Position numbers and translations under genes: made by a program
NCBI RefSeq assembly: GCF_901709675.1
Contig: NC_051091.1
Location: forward strand, 2,415,967-2,479,966
DNA: 64,000 nucleotides
Reading direction: 5' to 3'
Source: Syngnathus acus
Lineage: Eukaryota; Chordata; Actinopteri; Syngnathiformes; Syngnathidae
Notes under the pieces: generated by a model
Seen by the model: the letters and a program-made list of their open reading frames with translations, nothing else
What the model was told of the DNA's origin: nothing
The model's database searches: none
Shown: in pieces, positions 20,624 through 33,586 of the stretch
How the letters are laid out: each line of letters starts with the position of its first letter
Numbering within the stretch: the first letter of the stretch is position 1

Positions 20624-23600
20624 TTACAGTGAGGCCACAGGTTCCTGTAACGCACTTCGCTCCAAGTGGTGCAGTTCCACTTTACAAACTGTGGGGGTGC
20701 CGCAGCCCAGAGACGTGACTGCCGGCGGCTCCTCGTCTCCTACGCCATCAAACCAAAAGTCAGGAGGGTGTGACAACTTAAGCGGCGGCGACGTCTCATC
20801 GGCGAGCTCACCCAAGCCGGATGAGGACGACTCGCTCTCCGCCAGGGACGACGAGTCGGCCTGCTCGTGAGACAGGCCGTCCATCATGGGGATGGACAGT
20901 TCCGAGGACGGCACGGACGACTCGTAGATGCCCGAGTCGCGGGGTGGCGGTGGCGGCGGCAGCTCAGACGACGCTTCTGCAGGAGGAGCCTCGTAGTCCA
21001 GGACGCACGGCGAAGGCGATGCTTCCTCCAGGAAGATTACGGAGGACGTTCTAAATGAAAGACGCAGCGGGATTTAAGACAGGTGACCTCTGAAACCAAA
21101 ATCTTGCCTGCGCATGCATTTACCTGGAAGTGTGTTCCAGTCCGCAAGGCGAGAGGGCTGGAGCAGGACTGGGAAAGGAAGCAGGTACAGGAACAGGAAC
21201 GGCACTCAGGCCGGGGCCCAGACTGAGGTTGAAGCTGACGGCGTCTGAGGGTGAGGCAGGGGCGAGCAAGAGCGCGTTCTTCCTGGACCTTTCCTCGCTG
21301 CCCTCAGGCGTCTTCGCCAGCACCTGGTTGAGAACCAGGCCGCCGTCCGGACGGGTGGACGAAGAGGGCACCTCGTCGTCCCGGACAGACACGGCGGGTG
21401 TGCTGGGAAGCGGTGGCGAGCAGGAAGCGTGAAGCTTGTGGAACCAGTCCGGGTTTTGGCTGATGTGCTGGTGCATGTTGCAGATGGCCACGTAGAGCGA
21501 GCGGCCCGACTTGCTGCGGAAGTAGTTCCTGCGCGAGATGTTGAGCGGCTGCGAGTCGCGCTCGGCCAGGCCCGAGTGGCCCGAGTGCAGGCGGGCGAAC
21601 AGCTGAGGCAGCTGATCCATCAGCTTAAACCTCAACACACACAACGGAACAACACCGAGTCACTCCACTGTAACGAGGTTAAAGCAGAGTCCATTAAATA
21701 AAGCAAAATGGAGTTCATTCAATTTAATAAGGGCGATAATGGAAAGAAGAATAAAATCAGCTGGCATATTATAAATGGATACTTTTGTGAAAATTGGAAA
21801 AACAATACCTACTCATGAGAAAAGCACATTTAAATTGAAATCAATTGTATCCAAAAAATAACACTATTTTCATTTTTGAAAATCATTTTTGGAAAATATT
21901 TTGAGTTAACTTGTAAAATGTTGAACATTTTTTCAAATAACTAGCTTACATTTGCTTCATTTTCAATTGGAAAAGATGTAAAAAAAAAAATGCAATTCTA
22001 CTCAGTAGAAAGCAAATTGCTCCTAAGGGACATTGATTGTTGAGCGAACATCGTTTGGCAACGCTAATGAAGGAGCATCTTCCCCCACTTTGTCCTCTTT
22101 CTGCCTACCTGGGAGCCAGACCGAGGACGGTGGGAACGTCGTTCTCGGTGGAATAGTCGAAGTAGACGGCCATGTAGCGGTGGAGCTCGCCGACGTGGCC
22201 GTGCTCCTCGCTCTCCTGCTGCTTGGCCTGCCGCAACATCTCGCCGATCATCGCCACGCCCGCCACAAACAGGTCGCCGCCGCCGCTGCCGGACCTCCCC
22301 GCCGGACAATCCATGTCGCAGACGCCGCTGTTGCCGCGGCGACCCACCGGCGTCTTTCCTCGGCGGCTCTTCCGCTCCACGAAGTAGCTGTGGGGACGGA
22401 GGCGGAGCAAATGATTCCAGACGAGGACAGTATATGCTAACGGGAGTAGCATGTCGATTTCCCCTATCATTCCACATTGTGCAAAAAAAAAAAAAAAAAG
22501 GGGGGAGGGGGCTCAACGCACCGCAGGCCTCTGGAGCAGACGGTGATGATGAAGTTTGCTTCGTCCAGCTGCCGACTGAGCCACGACATCCGACCTTCCC
22601 TGCACATCTCCAGATGTTCCCACAAGTCCAGCACCACCTGAGCGCCCACATGATGGAAAGGTGAGACCAAATGCGCCAACCCGGCGGGCCTGGTTCGCTC
22701 ACCTCGCAGCCGCAGAAATCCTGCAGGAAGTAGGCGAAGCTTTGTACCACTGCGGCGTGCTTGGCTCCGTCGCGGTCCGAGTAGCAGATGAAGACTTTGG
22801 GGCGGGGCCACGGTCTGTCGGCGCTGGACGCCGCGCTCTGATTGGATGACTCACTGCCCTCCTCGTCCAGCTGGCTGTAGATATTTTCTAAGGAGGAGCC
22901 GCGTGTCCAGCCGTCATGGTTTCCATCCCGCGTTTTTCTCGCGAACATTTTGCTCTCACCTTGCTGCTTCTTGCGACACATGACGGTGAAGAGTGTGGCG
23001 AAGGCCGACATGATGACCAGCGGCACGGTGATGGCCATGGCACGGATAGGCCCCGCCCATGGCCAGTGCACTGCAGCGGGACAAAAGCGCACTGTGGTCG
23101 AGCGCAAAGTGGCCGCCGCGCCACATAGCCATAGCAAAAAAGCTCTGGCTTACCTTGGCTGACGTAAAACTGCGTCTGACGCCTGGTGGTATTGCTTTCG
23201 TCCCGGAGCTGACGCGCAACAAAATTGCCGTTACGGAAGTGAAGGAGCGCGTTGGTGGCGGCGTTTGAGTACCTCGATGGTGTAGGTCCCTGGAGTGACG
23301 ACGTCCCTCAGGATGCACGTGCTTTGCGGCCGCCCGGCGTCCTGTTCAACACATTGACTTAGCGTGACGGCAAAGCGGCGGCGGCGGGTCCGGACGGCGC
23401 GCGTCGTACGGGCTGGCAGCGGTGCAGTCGGAAGGCTCCATCGTCCTGGCGCAGTTTGTAGTAGACGTAGTAGAGGTGGAAGGCGAAGGAGGGCGGCGCC
23501 TGCTCGAAGCTGACGTGCAACTCGGAGCCCAGCTGGGACACGCTCAGCGTCTTCGGCTTCCAGACTGCGACAGAGGAGCGACGTTGTCGCACTGGCATGC

Positions 23601-26600
23601 GGAATTTTGCGGGAGCAAGCCTCACATCTCGTGAAGACAACGGCGAGAAACTCACATGGCTTGCAGACAGGGTTTTCGGAGCCCAGCAGGACTTCACAGG
23701 CTACAAAGGACAAAAAGTGGGTGGGCTAAGTGCCTTCAAAACGAAAGCGAGCGCACTTACAGTTTGTCCTGAGGAACGACGGCGGGAAGAAGGTGTCGTT
23801 CATCAGCGTGGGAAACGGCACCACGCGCACCAAGTAGTCCGTGTCGAAGCTCAAGCCACTAAACGGCTGACTGCTCAGCTTCTGCGCCAACATGGTGGAC
23901 AAAGAAGGAATTCACGAATATTTGCATCAAGCCACTGCAACCTTTAAGCCTTCACAAAAACTGAGACTCAACCAGATGTGAAAGCGCCCAAGGGGCGTCC
24001 ACATTTGAAGAGCTCAAGAAGCTACCAAAAAAAAAAAAAAGCCTATGTTGGTCTCACCGTGTTCTTGTATGAGAAGTTGAGCTGCCGCGGGTCTTTGAGG
24101 ACGAGATGTTGGCATCGTTTTCCATCGGGGTTCTTGTCCTCCAGATACACCCGGAAGCCTTTGATGTGTTCGATTCCTGCACAAACAAGTCCGATTTTTG
24201 CGTCCATTCCACTGGACATTGTGCTTTCACGTTGCCGTGTAATTTTGAGAGACAGCACCAATTGGCGTCTCTCTTTGCAGAGGAGAAAGCAAACATGCCT
24301 TGAGGACTGTTAGATGATTTGTCCACATGCGTGATTGTTTTGTCACTTTTGATTTTAGGGAAGCTGCTACTTCTAAATGGCAACGTCGCAGAATTGGGGG
24401 AGGTTTGGAGAATTTGACGCTTTGGAGGTGTCCCGTGCCAAAGAACGAGCGTGGCGCCATCGCATTGCCGCGGGATCGCCGTGTCAAAGGAGCTGAGCCT
24501 GACATCCTGGCTTCTTTGGCATACGTAGCTCCTCCCCTTCCCATCAAATTGCACCCCCCCAGCTCTTTCTTGTCATCCACGCCCAGCCTGCCCCCCCACC
24601 CCCCCTCCTCCACCTGCGCCCCCACTCTCTTTCATCCCCCTCAAAGCCGCTTTGACTCTTGTAATGAGAGCTTTCCATGCACGGGACATGTTGTTCTCAT
24701 TAGCCAGACAGCAGAACAGGGTTTTCCGTCTCCGGGCAGATTCCTGGGCATCTATCCCAACCTACCTTCCTTCCTTAGCTTCTTCTAAGTAATGCCTTAC
24801 ATTCATGAATTACAGCAAAATGGAAATAAATCAGAGGAATTGGGTTACTTTTGTAAGGTAGAGCACATTTGTCAGACACTGCCGCTGCTTGTCAGAATAC
24901 CGACAGATTATGCAAATCACTTCTTGCTGGCAGAATTCCAAATTCTAAAAATACAAATCTTGCTCGACTTCTTGCAGCCCGGAAGAATTCCAACAAATGG
25001 AGGTAGGTTGCTTGGTACTCAGATTAGAGTTAGAATTGCACATTCATGTATCATATAGAAATGATTCGACTTCTTGGGGCACAGTCCTACTCGCCCCTTC
25101 GGCAAAGATCACAATCTCTTTTGAACTACCTGTAAAGGTTTGACGCTGAGTGAGCAGGAAGACTGCGGGAGGACAGAGAGTCGTCCCGTTGTTCAGCCAC
25201 CGCCGGGCCGCCAAATTCCTCGGTGGGATTTTTGGGTCTCTTTGTGGGGAAAACAACTGGCTGCATTGTCACAGCCAGCAGTTTCGAGTTACACACACAC
25301 CGACCCACGTGTGCGGTGTGCACACACATTCCTTGGCACTCGCACGCAGGTAGCGAGTTACGATCAAAGCCACGTACGTTCGCAGCCTTACACATGATCT
25401 GTCCTCCTCCGGGGCTGCGGGTTGGATTATTGTCAGTATTTGTTTGTTTTGTTAAGTTGAAAGGGGAAAATGGAGTTCGTTTTTGCTTTATTCCAAAGTT
25501 CTCATTTGATTTTTCCTTCAAATTGGTTTAGTCAACTTCGGTTAGTTTGTTGGTTTCCCAAATGTAGAGCGAGAGGTAGCTAGCGCACCTAGCGGACTGG
25601 CGGACCAGTGGACCACGACTCCAGCTTGGTGGTCGCACGCCAGATGCGTGAAGGAGACATTGGCCGCCTCGTGAATGACGTGTTTGCCCAGCGGGGAGTT
25701 GGACGAGCAGTCTGGAAAAGACACGAGCAAACACAAGCGTTAGTGCCACAAGCGAACAAACAGCAGCATTCGACACCTTTGCGTCCATCGTTCACTTGAC
25801 GACGAGCCATTCCAAACGCTGAAAGACTGACTGCTGGAGGACCAGCGCAGTCGTTTCACAAATGCCCAACCCTAGCTTGAAACACCAACGTTTGCTTGAA
25901 ACCCCAAGCCTACCCCAGGATTGAAAACCTCATCGTGACAAACTCAGTCTTTGTCTGGTTCAAGACACCGTTGGAGGAGCGGAGAGGAAGGCGAGCGGGA
26001 GCTCAGACACGACTCACTGCTCCTCTTTGACGGAGGTGGGGGGGGGGGTCGTCCTGCTGCTCGGGAACGATGGAGGAACTCTTTCAGATCGGCGGATGCG
26101 ACACGAGTCACTGATCCGCTTGGAAGAAGATGTTGGAGGAGGAGGTGGGGGGGTCACGTTCAGGGCTGAAGGAGGTCAAACAGATGCTAAGCTAATTAGC
26201 AGGGTGACGAGCGAATCGCAAGAAAATGACCAGAGGTTCGCCTTGCGCTCAAGTGGCACAGTTCTGCTCGAAGTTTTTTGTTTTTTCATGATGACATCAC
26301 AGCCGCTCATTTGGAACCGTCTGGGGGGGGGGGGGGGGGGGGGGGTCCAAGTGCATTTTATCTCCCTCCATGACATCACCGCCGACGCATTCTTCATCCG
26401 AGGGGAAGGAGAGGCAGTCAAGTATGTCTACGCGCGCACACGCCAGTAGGCTGCCACAAAACCTTATTGTCATGTAAAATCAGCGCTGAGCTGCACGCTG
26501 CCGATTAAACGTCCCCTCAAACTTTTTCCCTTTTATGTCGGATTCCTTAGTTCATAGCTAGCTGACCTCTGAACCCTGACCTGCCCGACATCATACAAGC

Positions 26601-29600
26601 ATGACCTCTCCCAAGACAAACTGGAAGCAAATTTAAAGCAACGTGGATGAAAAAGTGGAACACGCACACGCGCGCGCAAAAGGGTGTCCGTCTCGCTCAC
26701 GGTTACGGACAAAAGGGCGGCTGGCCGTGAATCGGACACGGCTCAGGAACTTGACTTGTAGGACAAAAGAGGAGGAAGTGCCCGCATGTGTGTGCGTGTT
26801 TGGGAGCATCGTGAAGAGAAAACGTTGATGCTGAGCTCTGATGATTGGACTTTTTAACACTGGAAGTTGAACTTTCTTTGCAAAACGTCTCTTTGCATCA
26901 AGAGCAAATACACCTGTGGTTTGCCTGAGTGGGCAATTTTCTTTTTGGGTTGATTTCAACAGAACGTAAAAGTCAAACTCACTGTCGCTTCGGAGCGTGA
27001 CCGCCGGCCGACGACCCCCATCGGCCCCGGACTGCATCGGCATCTGCAGAAGAGAAAATAGCGATTATTAGTCCTCACAAACGATTGCAAAAATAAAATC
27101 CGATTCTAATTATATTCGACGTAGCGTGCAATCTGGCGGAGCTACACTTGCGTAAATTAGAGGCGGCTTCTCGGGAGCCACTCGCCGCGCCGTGCCACCT
27201 TTGAAGCACTTTTACAACTTTGACCTGCGTCAGACGCGCGTGCGCACACGCCAGCCGGCTTGTTAGTGGTGTCAGACCACGCTAACACGTACACAACAAG
27301 CACACGTTAACACCCGAAAGCACTTCGACGGATGTCCCGCTGTGCACGTGTGTGTGTGTGTGCGAGTTGTAATGCCTATTACCAGCCAGCGTGACTCAAG
27401 AGTTGGCATGTGCGTGCATGTGTTTGTCGTTATGAACTTGTGCACACCCTCTTTGCCCTCAAACCAAACACACACACGGCAGAAATTAACCATCAAACGA
27501 GACTTTGATGCACTCGCCACACACACAATAAAACGTTCTCGCAATAAAAGGCAGCACGATGAGGGTTGTGACACACAAGCATACAAAGACAAGGAAAAAA
27601 ATCAAACATCCACACAAAGACTCGCTGACAAGGACGTGCCACACAAACACAAAGGCATCACCACACGCACACACAAACACAAAGGCATCACCACATACAC
27701 GCACGCACACGCGCATCCAAAAGTAGTACTTGTCCATCCTGTGATTTACGGGACACGAATTATTTTTCGCTCATGTAGCAGAAGAAAGGTTAAGTCGTAA
27801 AAAGGCAGGAAGTGGAAATGACTGGAGGGGCTTCTTGAAACTGCGGCCCCAGTGTTTTGTAAGCACCGCTTTCACCTCGAGCACCGCCGACACCCTCAAA
27901 CGGCCTGCGCCTTTTTCAGATAGACCGGTGGTATTGCTTTTTTCCGACTTCTCATTCTGTTTGGGCCTTGACGCTTTTTCGTGCATCCTCATACGATAAG
28001 CCCAATTTCATGTCCCTCGGCGAAACTTGTGTTCAGGGGTAACTTTCAAATGATACAATTGAGTAACTTCTTTGGTGTCTTGTCATTTGCGCCAATTCCC
28101 AAAAGGTTTGTCATCATACGCGTCCTGCTGGGAATGTGCCCAAAATGGTTGCTTCAAACCAAAATTGCTGACCCCTCACATCTGGGAAAAAAACATTTTG
28201 ATGAGAGGTGATGCCTGAGGCTAAAGGAGACTAAAGCTAAGCGGAACCCACTCCCGCCCCCACCCCAAAAATGACTTCCTGAGCTAATCACCCAACTAAT
28301 TGCAGCCTGAGCTTGTGGAAGACACAGCGATTAATCACAGCGATGCCACGAGGGCAGAAGGCCGAGACTGGAGGGCCATGCAAGAAAGATGGCGGGGACG
28401 GGAGAGGCAATCATCAGTGGGCCTGCAGGGAAGGAAAGAGGAGACGGAGGAATCAGGTTGGAGAGAACCACTTCAATTGCGTCCGTCCGGGTCTGTTTTG
28501 CCGTTGGACTCGCTTCCAGATGTGCGCTTTCAATACTTGGTCCTAAAAGATTTGTTTTGCAATACCTCTGTCTAATTTGCTTTTTTTCTCGGATTTCTTT
28601 TGGAGTCACAAACCAAACCAAAGCGGCTGGCTTTGTGTTGCTGCCGGAGGACGATGAAGGTCGTCCAGGTGCACTTTGCATTCTGAGAAGGAAAAAAAAA
28701 TTGAAATCTGCCCTGGAATGCAAGACCTTCGTTCTTCCTGCATTTATTTTCCAGACACATCTGGAGTTGTCATGAGGTCGGCAAGTCTTTTCCCCCACGT
28801 GTCCTTGTGTGTGTGTGTGCATAGTTAAAAAAAAAAAAAAAAGAAAGAAAAAAAATCTCATAGTAAATCTATGATCAGCAGCTGTGCAGGAGGAATTAGT
28901 TGACACAAAAGCGTAGTACAACAATGCAACCTGAAGATATGTGTGTGTATGTGTGTGTGTGTGTTCAGCCAAGCAGAGCTTTCCCAGCAACAGGAACAAA
29001 ACCTGCAGCTCGCACCTCCTGCATGAGTGCTCCTCAATAACCCCCCAGCAGCCGACCCCTGCTGAGCTGGGGCCTGCTTTCTCCCCCCCGAACGAGGAAC
29101 AAATCCATTCCAGACCTCCCGTGCAAAGAGGAAACGGCGTTGAACCAAATCATCCATTGAGTAACAAATGAAAACAAACCGGTACCAATTCGTTCCTCTC
29201 AAAGTAACTGGAGCTCACCAACCACAGCTTAGGGTGCACAAAATGATTTGCAACAAATAAAGTGGTCTTGGTTTTCTTTGGGTTCTTTTGTTGTTGCGAC
29301 AAACGGGAACCAGTCCGCCAATAAGAGAAACTGTCGCGGTGGTATCGCTAAGTTCCCGAACTGATCAGAGATTTTGTTTTTTTTAATGCCTCATTATCTT
29401 CTGCCAACATCTGGACGGCAGGGTCCAAAGAGACATTTGGAGGCAAATTTCACACGGGAAAGACGTCAAGGTTCTCTGATACCAAAAACACACAAGCCCC
29501 CGCGGTGCTGAGAGCCTGGACGATGAGGAACCTGCCTGGAAAGTTGTGATTTGGGCCAGGAGGAAGTGGACTGATTTTCCCTGTGCCTCCTCCTGCAGAT

Positions 29601-30112
29601 GCGCACACGCACACACGCAGACGAGGGATGAAAAAGAGAAGGCGAAGATCATCCGGCTTTGCCGAACACAAAGGGATGTTTTAGCAAGGGCACAGGTGAA
29701 AGCAGGCAATACGATCCGGGAGGCGGGATATCTAAGCCGAGATCTAAGCGAAGGTGGGGCAGCTCTGATCCGCAGAGACCGGGCGCAAAACATGGGGAAA
29801 TGATGGAGAATGGACAATTCTTCAAAAACCAGGCCAAGTGTGTTCCAGTTGAAGCTTACTGGAAAACAGTGGAAAAAAAAAAAAGGCATCCATGTTGTTC
29901 ATTGAACCAAACCAAATTTGTCTTCCAAAAGGCAGCTCGGCCCACACATCGCCACCTACAGGCCTGGCATGCAAATAACATTCATGTTTTTGTAGGTCGT
30001 TATCCCAAACCTCACACTCTTATTTAACCCCCCCCCCCCCACACACACACACCTCCGACAACTTCACACCTGTTAAATAGCAAAGCTTCAAACCCCCACA
30101 ATGAGCAGTCTT

Positions 30113-30165
<53 letters not shown>

Positions 30166-31692
30166 AGTGTGTGTGTGTGTGTGTGTCGGCTGGTGCAAAG
30201 GGGGTTGTTGCAGGAAGGAATGTTTCCGAGGGTAAACAGTGTGAGGCTTCCTGTAGACAACACTTCAAAGGGTAAAAGGGGAAATACAGATAACAAGCCC
30301 AAACACACACTTACACACACACACACACACACACACGCGATGGGGGACACATTATAGAGTTTTGTCTGAGCGGTAACATGCAGTATGCCGAAATATCCTC
30401 CAAGAATGGAACCATATCGGAAGCCTGTCATTGTGCATGTGCTGCAAATGTGGGTTGGGGTATCAAAGATGTCAACGTCCTTCATAGCTTGAGCAAAAAG
30501 TGCAACCTCAAGCAAACATTAGTGAACACACGAATGGATGATGACCTCACCTACGTGCACTCACATATATGAAAGAAAACAGACACACACATCATTTAAC
30601 CCCTGGAGCAATGAAAACTTGGAGGGGAGATGAAATAACAAAAGTCTGATCAGATGTGGATTTTTTTTTCCTTATAAAAAACAACAACAGAAAGAGGAAA
30701 AAGAGAACAACAACAAAATATCTGTTAAGTTTTGGAAGCGTGTGCTTGCCAAACGTGGTTTTTTTTGCCAGCGCAGCTGCGAGCAGCACATGTTGTAGGG
30801 GTCCACTGTGAGAGCCGGTTAAAGTCATCAAATTGCAGGAAGTCAACTTTTTTTTTTTTTTTTTTTTACTACCTGCAATCAACCAAAGCCACAAAAGTAT
30901 CGGTGGGCTCAACCTTTTCATGTTGCCCACCCCAGATTTACAACATGGACTATTGACTTGGACATGATGAGACACAACATACCGTCACATTCTGCACCAA
31001 TCCCAATCTCCAGAAATCAAAGTTTCCACATTCCACCCATATGAATAAAACGCAAAACGATACATACGTCGACATGTTCACACAGCGACGACAACTCTTA
31101 CATCGAGTTAGGTTTAGAAGTGACGTAATTGTCTTTCTTCAATTTTTCAATTCATTTGAGACTTACAACAACCGTGGCCAAACTACACTTAAGCCGAATT
31201 AAGGGCCAGAAACGGTGCTAATTGACCGTTTAAGAAATTACAATCACATCCACACGTTTGAACTCATCTTTAAAACGCCACGTTTTCGAGCTCAGTTCGG
31301 CAAGGAAGCAACAGTCTCCGACAGGTAAATTGACACGCGCTACGGCAGAAGAATGCTGAAAAAAAAAAAGCCAAATTAAATGTAATTTAACTTTATACAT
31401 TCAATCCGAATATTCCGCACAAAGTGAAACAAGTGTGTGGCAAAGACAGTTTTTAAAAAAACGCGTTGACACCTGAACGTGTGCACGTCTCGCTGGGTGA
31501 CAAGTTAAACCATCAACAATAACAAAAACTCCCAAATGTGGATTTTTATTAGGATTATTTTTCCATTTTTACCTTGAAGCCGCATCGTTCCTGGTTGTTC
31601 CTCCTGCTGCCCGAAAGCGTAGCCTCACATAGAACATTCCATATGAGGAGAAAAGCAGGGAGACAGACGAAGAGGGCGTGAGGAGCCGCCAT
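20624..31692 (-). CDS. il17rd: Interleukin-17 receptor D (Sef), FGF-signalling inhibitor
   Basis: Fifteen coding exons: 31692-31573, 27043-26983, 25711-25589, 24176-24058, 23881-23761, 23700-23656, 23564-23410, 23341-23273, 23208-23154, 23070-22960, 22887-22703, 22637-22522, 22387-22109, 21630-21124 and 21050-20624, stop TAA, 830 residues. Exon 1 encodes a signal peptide ([16 protein letters not shown]) followed by RCGF, which lines up with TCGW of human IL17RD. The ectodomain has [13 protein letters not shown] and [14 protein letters not shown]. The single transmembrane span is [17 protein letters not shown] near residue 305, followed by MCRKKQQ. The cytoplasmic SEFIR domain starts at [14 protein letters not shown] and includes FLQDFCGCE and [20 protein letters not shown]. 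The tail ends with [19 protein letters not shown]. Known role: a membrane protein that restrains FGF/ERK signalling and modulates IL-17 signalling. Exon 2 is short and poorly conserved and is assigned on phase and on its SDNC junction. The first intron is 4.5 kb. Confidence 0.94.
26323..26345. repeat. 23-bp G homopolymer in il17rd intron 2
   Basis: Uninterrupted G run on the plus strand; the il17rd transcript would carry a C run. Such runs are prone to length error in assemblies. Confidence 0.9.
27044..31572. other. il17rd intron 1, no further gene seen
   Basis: 4.5 kb intron with microsatellites at 28930-28965, 30115-30186 and 30304-30336 and homopolymer A/T runs. No homeobox (HESX1) or other exon was recognised on either strand. 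Confidence 0.6.
30115..30186. repeat. (GT)n microsatellite in il17rd intron 1
   Basis: About 72 bp of GT with one GA interruption. A CA run follows at about 30304-30336 and a short C run with CA lies at about 30030-30051. Confidence 0.95.
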
Positions 31693-32095
31693 TCCTCTCC
31701 GAAGTCGGAACAACTTCTGCAGCCCCAGCGGCGCACTCACAACGCCGATACGCGTGCAGGTATCCATGCGCATGCGCGTCGATCTGCCGGTGCGCTCCTA
31801 GAGCGAGGGAGACTGAAGTACAGTGGAACTCCATGTACTCACGGTTTGGCACTCGCTGATTTTCTTCCCTCACAATTGTATAATATTGTTAAATATTTCT
31901 GAAGCGGGGAGCCAACCCCATTTTCGTGGAAAACGCGTATTACTAGTTTCATGGGGTTAGAATTGGTTTTTCTGAATGGGAATAGAGGGATCCACAGTCC
32001 ACTGTGCTTTCGATTTAAAAAAAAAATAAAATCCAATTAACAGTGGCAGATAAGATTATACTGAATTGAAAATATGGTATGAGCTATACAAAAAT

Positions 32096-32145
32096 ATCCA
32101 TCCATCCATCAATCTTCTTCCGCTTATCCGGGGTCAGGTCGCTTT
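32096..32145. repeat. Short piece of a fish-wide interspersed repeat
   Basis: atccatccatccatcaatct then tcttccgcttatccggggtc is a motif I recognise as common in fish genomes as part of interspersed repeats. It is truncated here to about 50 bp, between il17rd and appl1. Confidence 0.4.
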
Positions 32146-32295
32146 ACAAGAATATGTACAAAATATTCAAAGCTAAAAAAAAAGAACTGATTATGTTCCT
32201 TTTACATATGGAATGATCAAATAATCTTAGCAATTATACAGTGAAGGGTGTGTTTTGTTGTAATCACACTCAATCCAGACGGCTGGAGTTAGTGC

Positions 32296-32301
32296 TTTAT
32301 T
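32296..32301 (-). terminator. Candidate polyadenylation signal for appl1
   Basis: TTTATT on plus (AATAAA on minus) lies 1.3 kb after the appl1 stop codon. It would give a long 3' UTR. Earlier non-canonical signals cannot be excluded. Confidence 0.3.
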
Positions 32302-33586
32302 TTCCTCTTTAAAAAGCATTATTTTGCGTGTGTTAAATGACAACTTGAGACATTGATCATGAGGCGTATATGTACACGACAACATCATGGCACAAGTAAA
32401 GTGCCCAATGGTCAACAAGAACAAAACAAAAACTCCCAACAAAGTGTCCCACATGCTCATCAGTAAACGTTTTCTTCTATTTGTGTATGTCCAGAAACTT
32501 GCATTGTTTGTCATTAATCATCATCACATCTTGCTCTTGAATGTTGTGACTTGTTGGGGGCTGCCACGTTGTCTCCCACTCGCATTTGTTTGATATTCAT
32601 TTTGAAAACAGAGGCAACTCCCGTGCTTAAAAGTATGTGTGTGGGTGTTGGGGGTAAAGTTAGTTTGTTCTTTTGTCAATGGTGTCTCAAAATCAGTGTT
32701 TCCCAGCCTATATTGGGCCAAGGCATCTATTTCACAATGGAAATAAAATCTCATGGCAGACCATTTCATAGATTGGAACCACGTTAATGATGTGATTCTG
32801 CCAGCTCGTGGAAGATGTTCAGTAACAAAACTGGTTGGGTGGCACTGCTCTCAGTTGCAGATTTTAGTGGCCAGTTTGTCTGGAACACACATTCGTCATA
32901 AATGGGGTTCAAGAGCAAACACCTCAATAACAAAAATCGCTGAGTAATAAAGGCCCCCCTCCCACATACACGCACACCATGTCCCGAAAATTCTATCAAA
33001 AATGTATACTGTAATGTAATTGCCTATAGATACCACAAGGTGGCGTTAATGTGTTATTTTTAAGTAAATCACCTAAACTCATTTCAACAAACATAACATC
33101 TTTGCCCTGAAGCAGGACTGCGAGTTAAAAAAAAAAAAATCCCAATAAATGTATGCTGAACTGCAAACATGCGAGGGCTTCTTTAACTCAGTGAGAAAAT
33201 TTTGTTTGGCGGTAGGCTGCAAAATTGGTCTCATGTAAAATATGTGCCATGGCTCAAACGCTGACATGAATTCAGCTTCAAAAGTGCAATCATAATAACC
33301 GGCTGCTTTTAAAAATGTGCAGAAGGCCAACAAACTGCTTGGCAGGACTTTTGAGCATAAGACTCACCTGTGGGCAAAATTATTACGAGAAGAGACAGGA
33401 ATCGAGAAGGTTGGCTATCCGTAGTTGCACGAGTATAAAAAAAGCTTCTTTTTAAAACATCAATGAAAACAAAAAGAGTCTGTGATGAACTGCTTTTTCA
33501 TCCCCAGGCAGCCCGGACGGGTGGGTGTTAGTTCCTGAGCGTGGGACGGACGGGAGGAGGCTTCGTACCCATTTTTAGCCGCGTGG

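Larger units (their letters stand above)
31693..33586. other. il17rd promoter region and appl1 3' UTR, no further gene seen
   Basis: The part just above 31692 should hold the il17rd promoter. From about 32296 to 33586 the sequence is the presumed appl1 3' UTR. AT-rich, without ORFs of interest; HESX1 was sought here and not found. Confidence 0.5.

Noticed and set aside
22064-23137. 357-codon open frame on minus
   Set aside because: It runs through real il17rd exons and across their introns out of frame; the phase-consistent exon set explains the conserved protein.
27044-33586. Search for HESX1, expected between il17rd and appl1 from human synteny
   Set aside because: No homeodomain exon with a WFQNRR-type core is seen on either strand.
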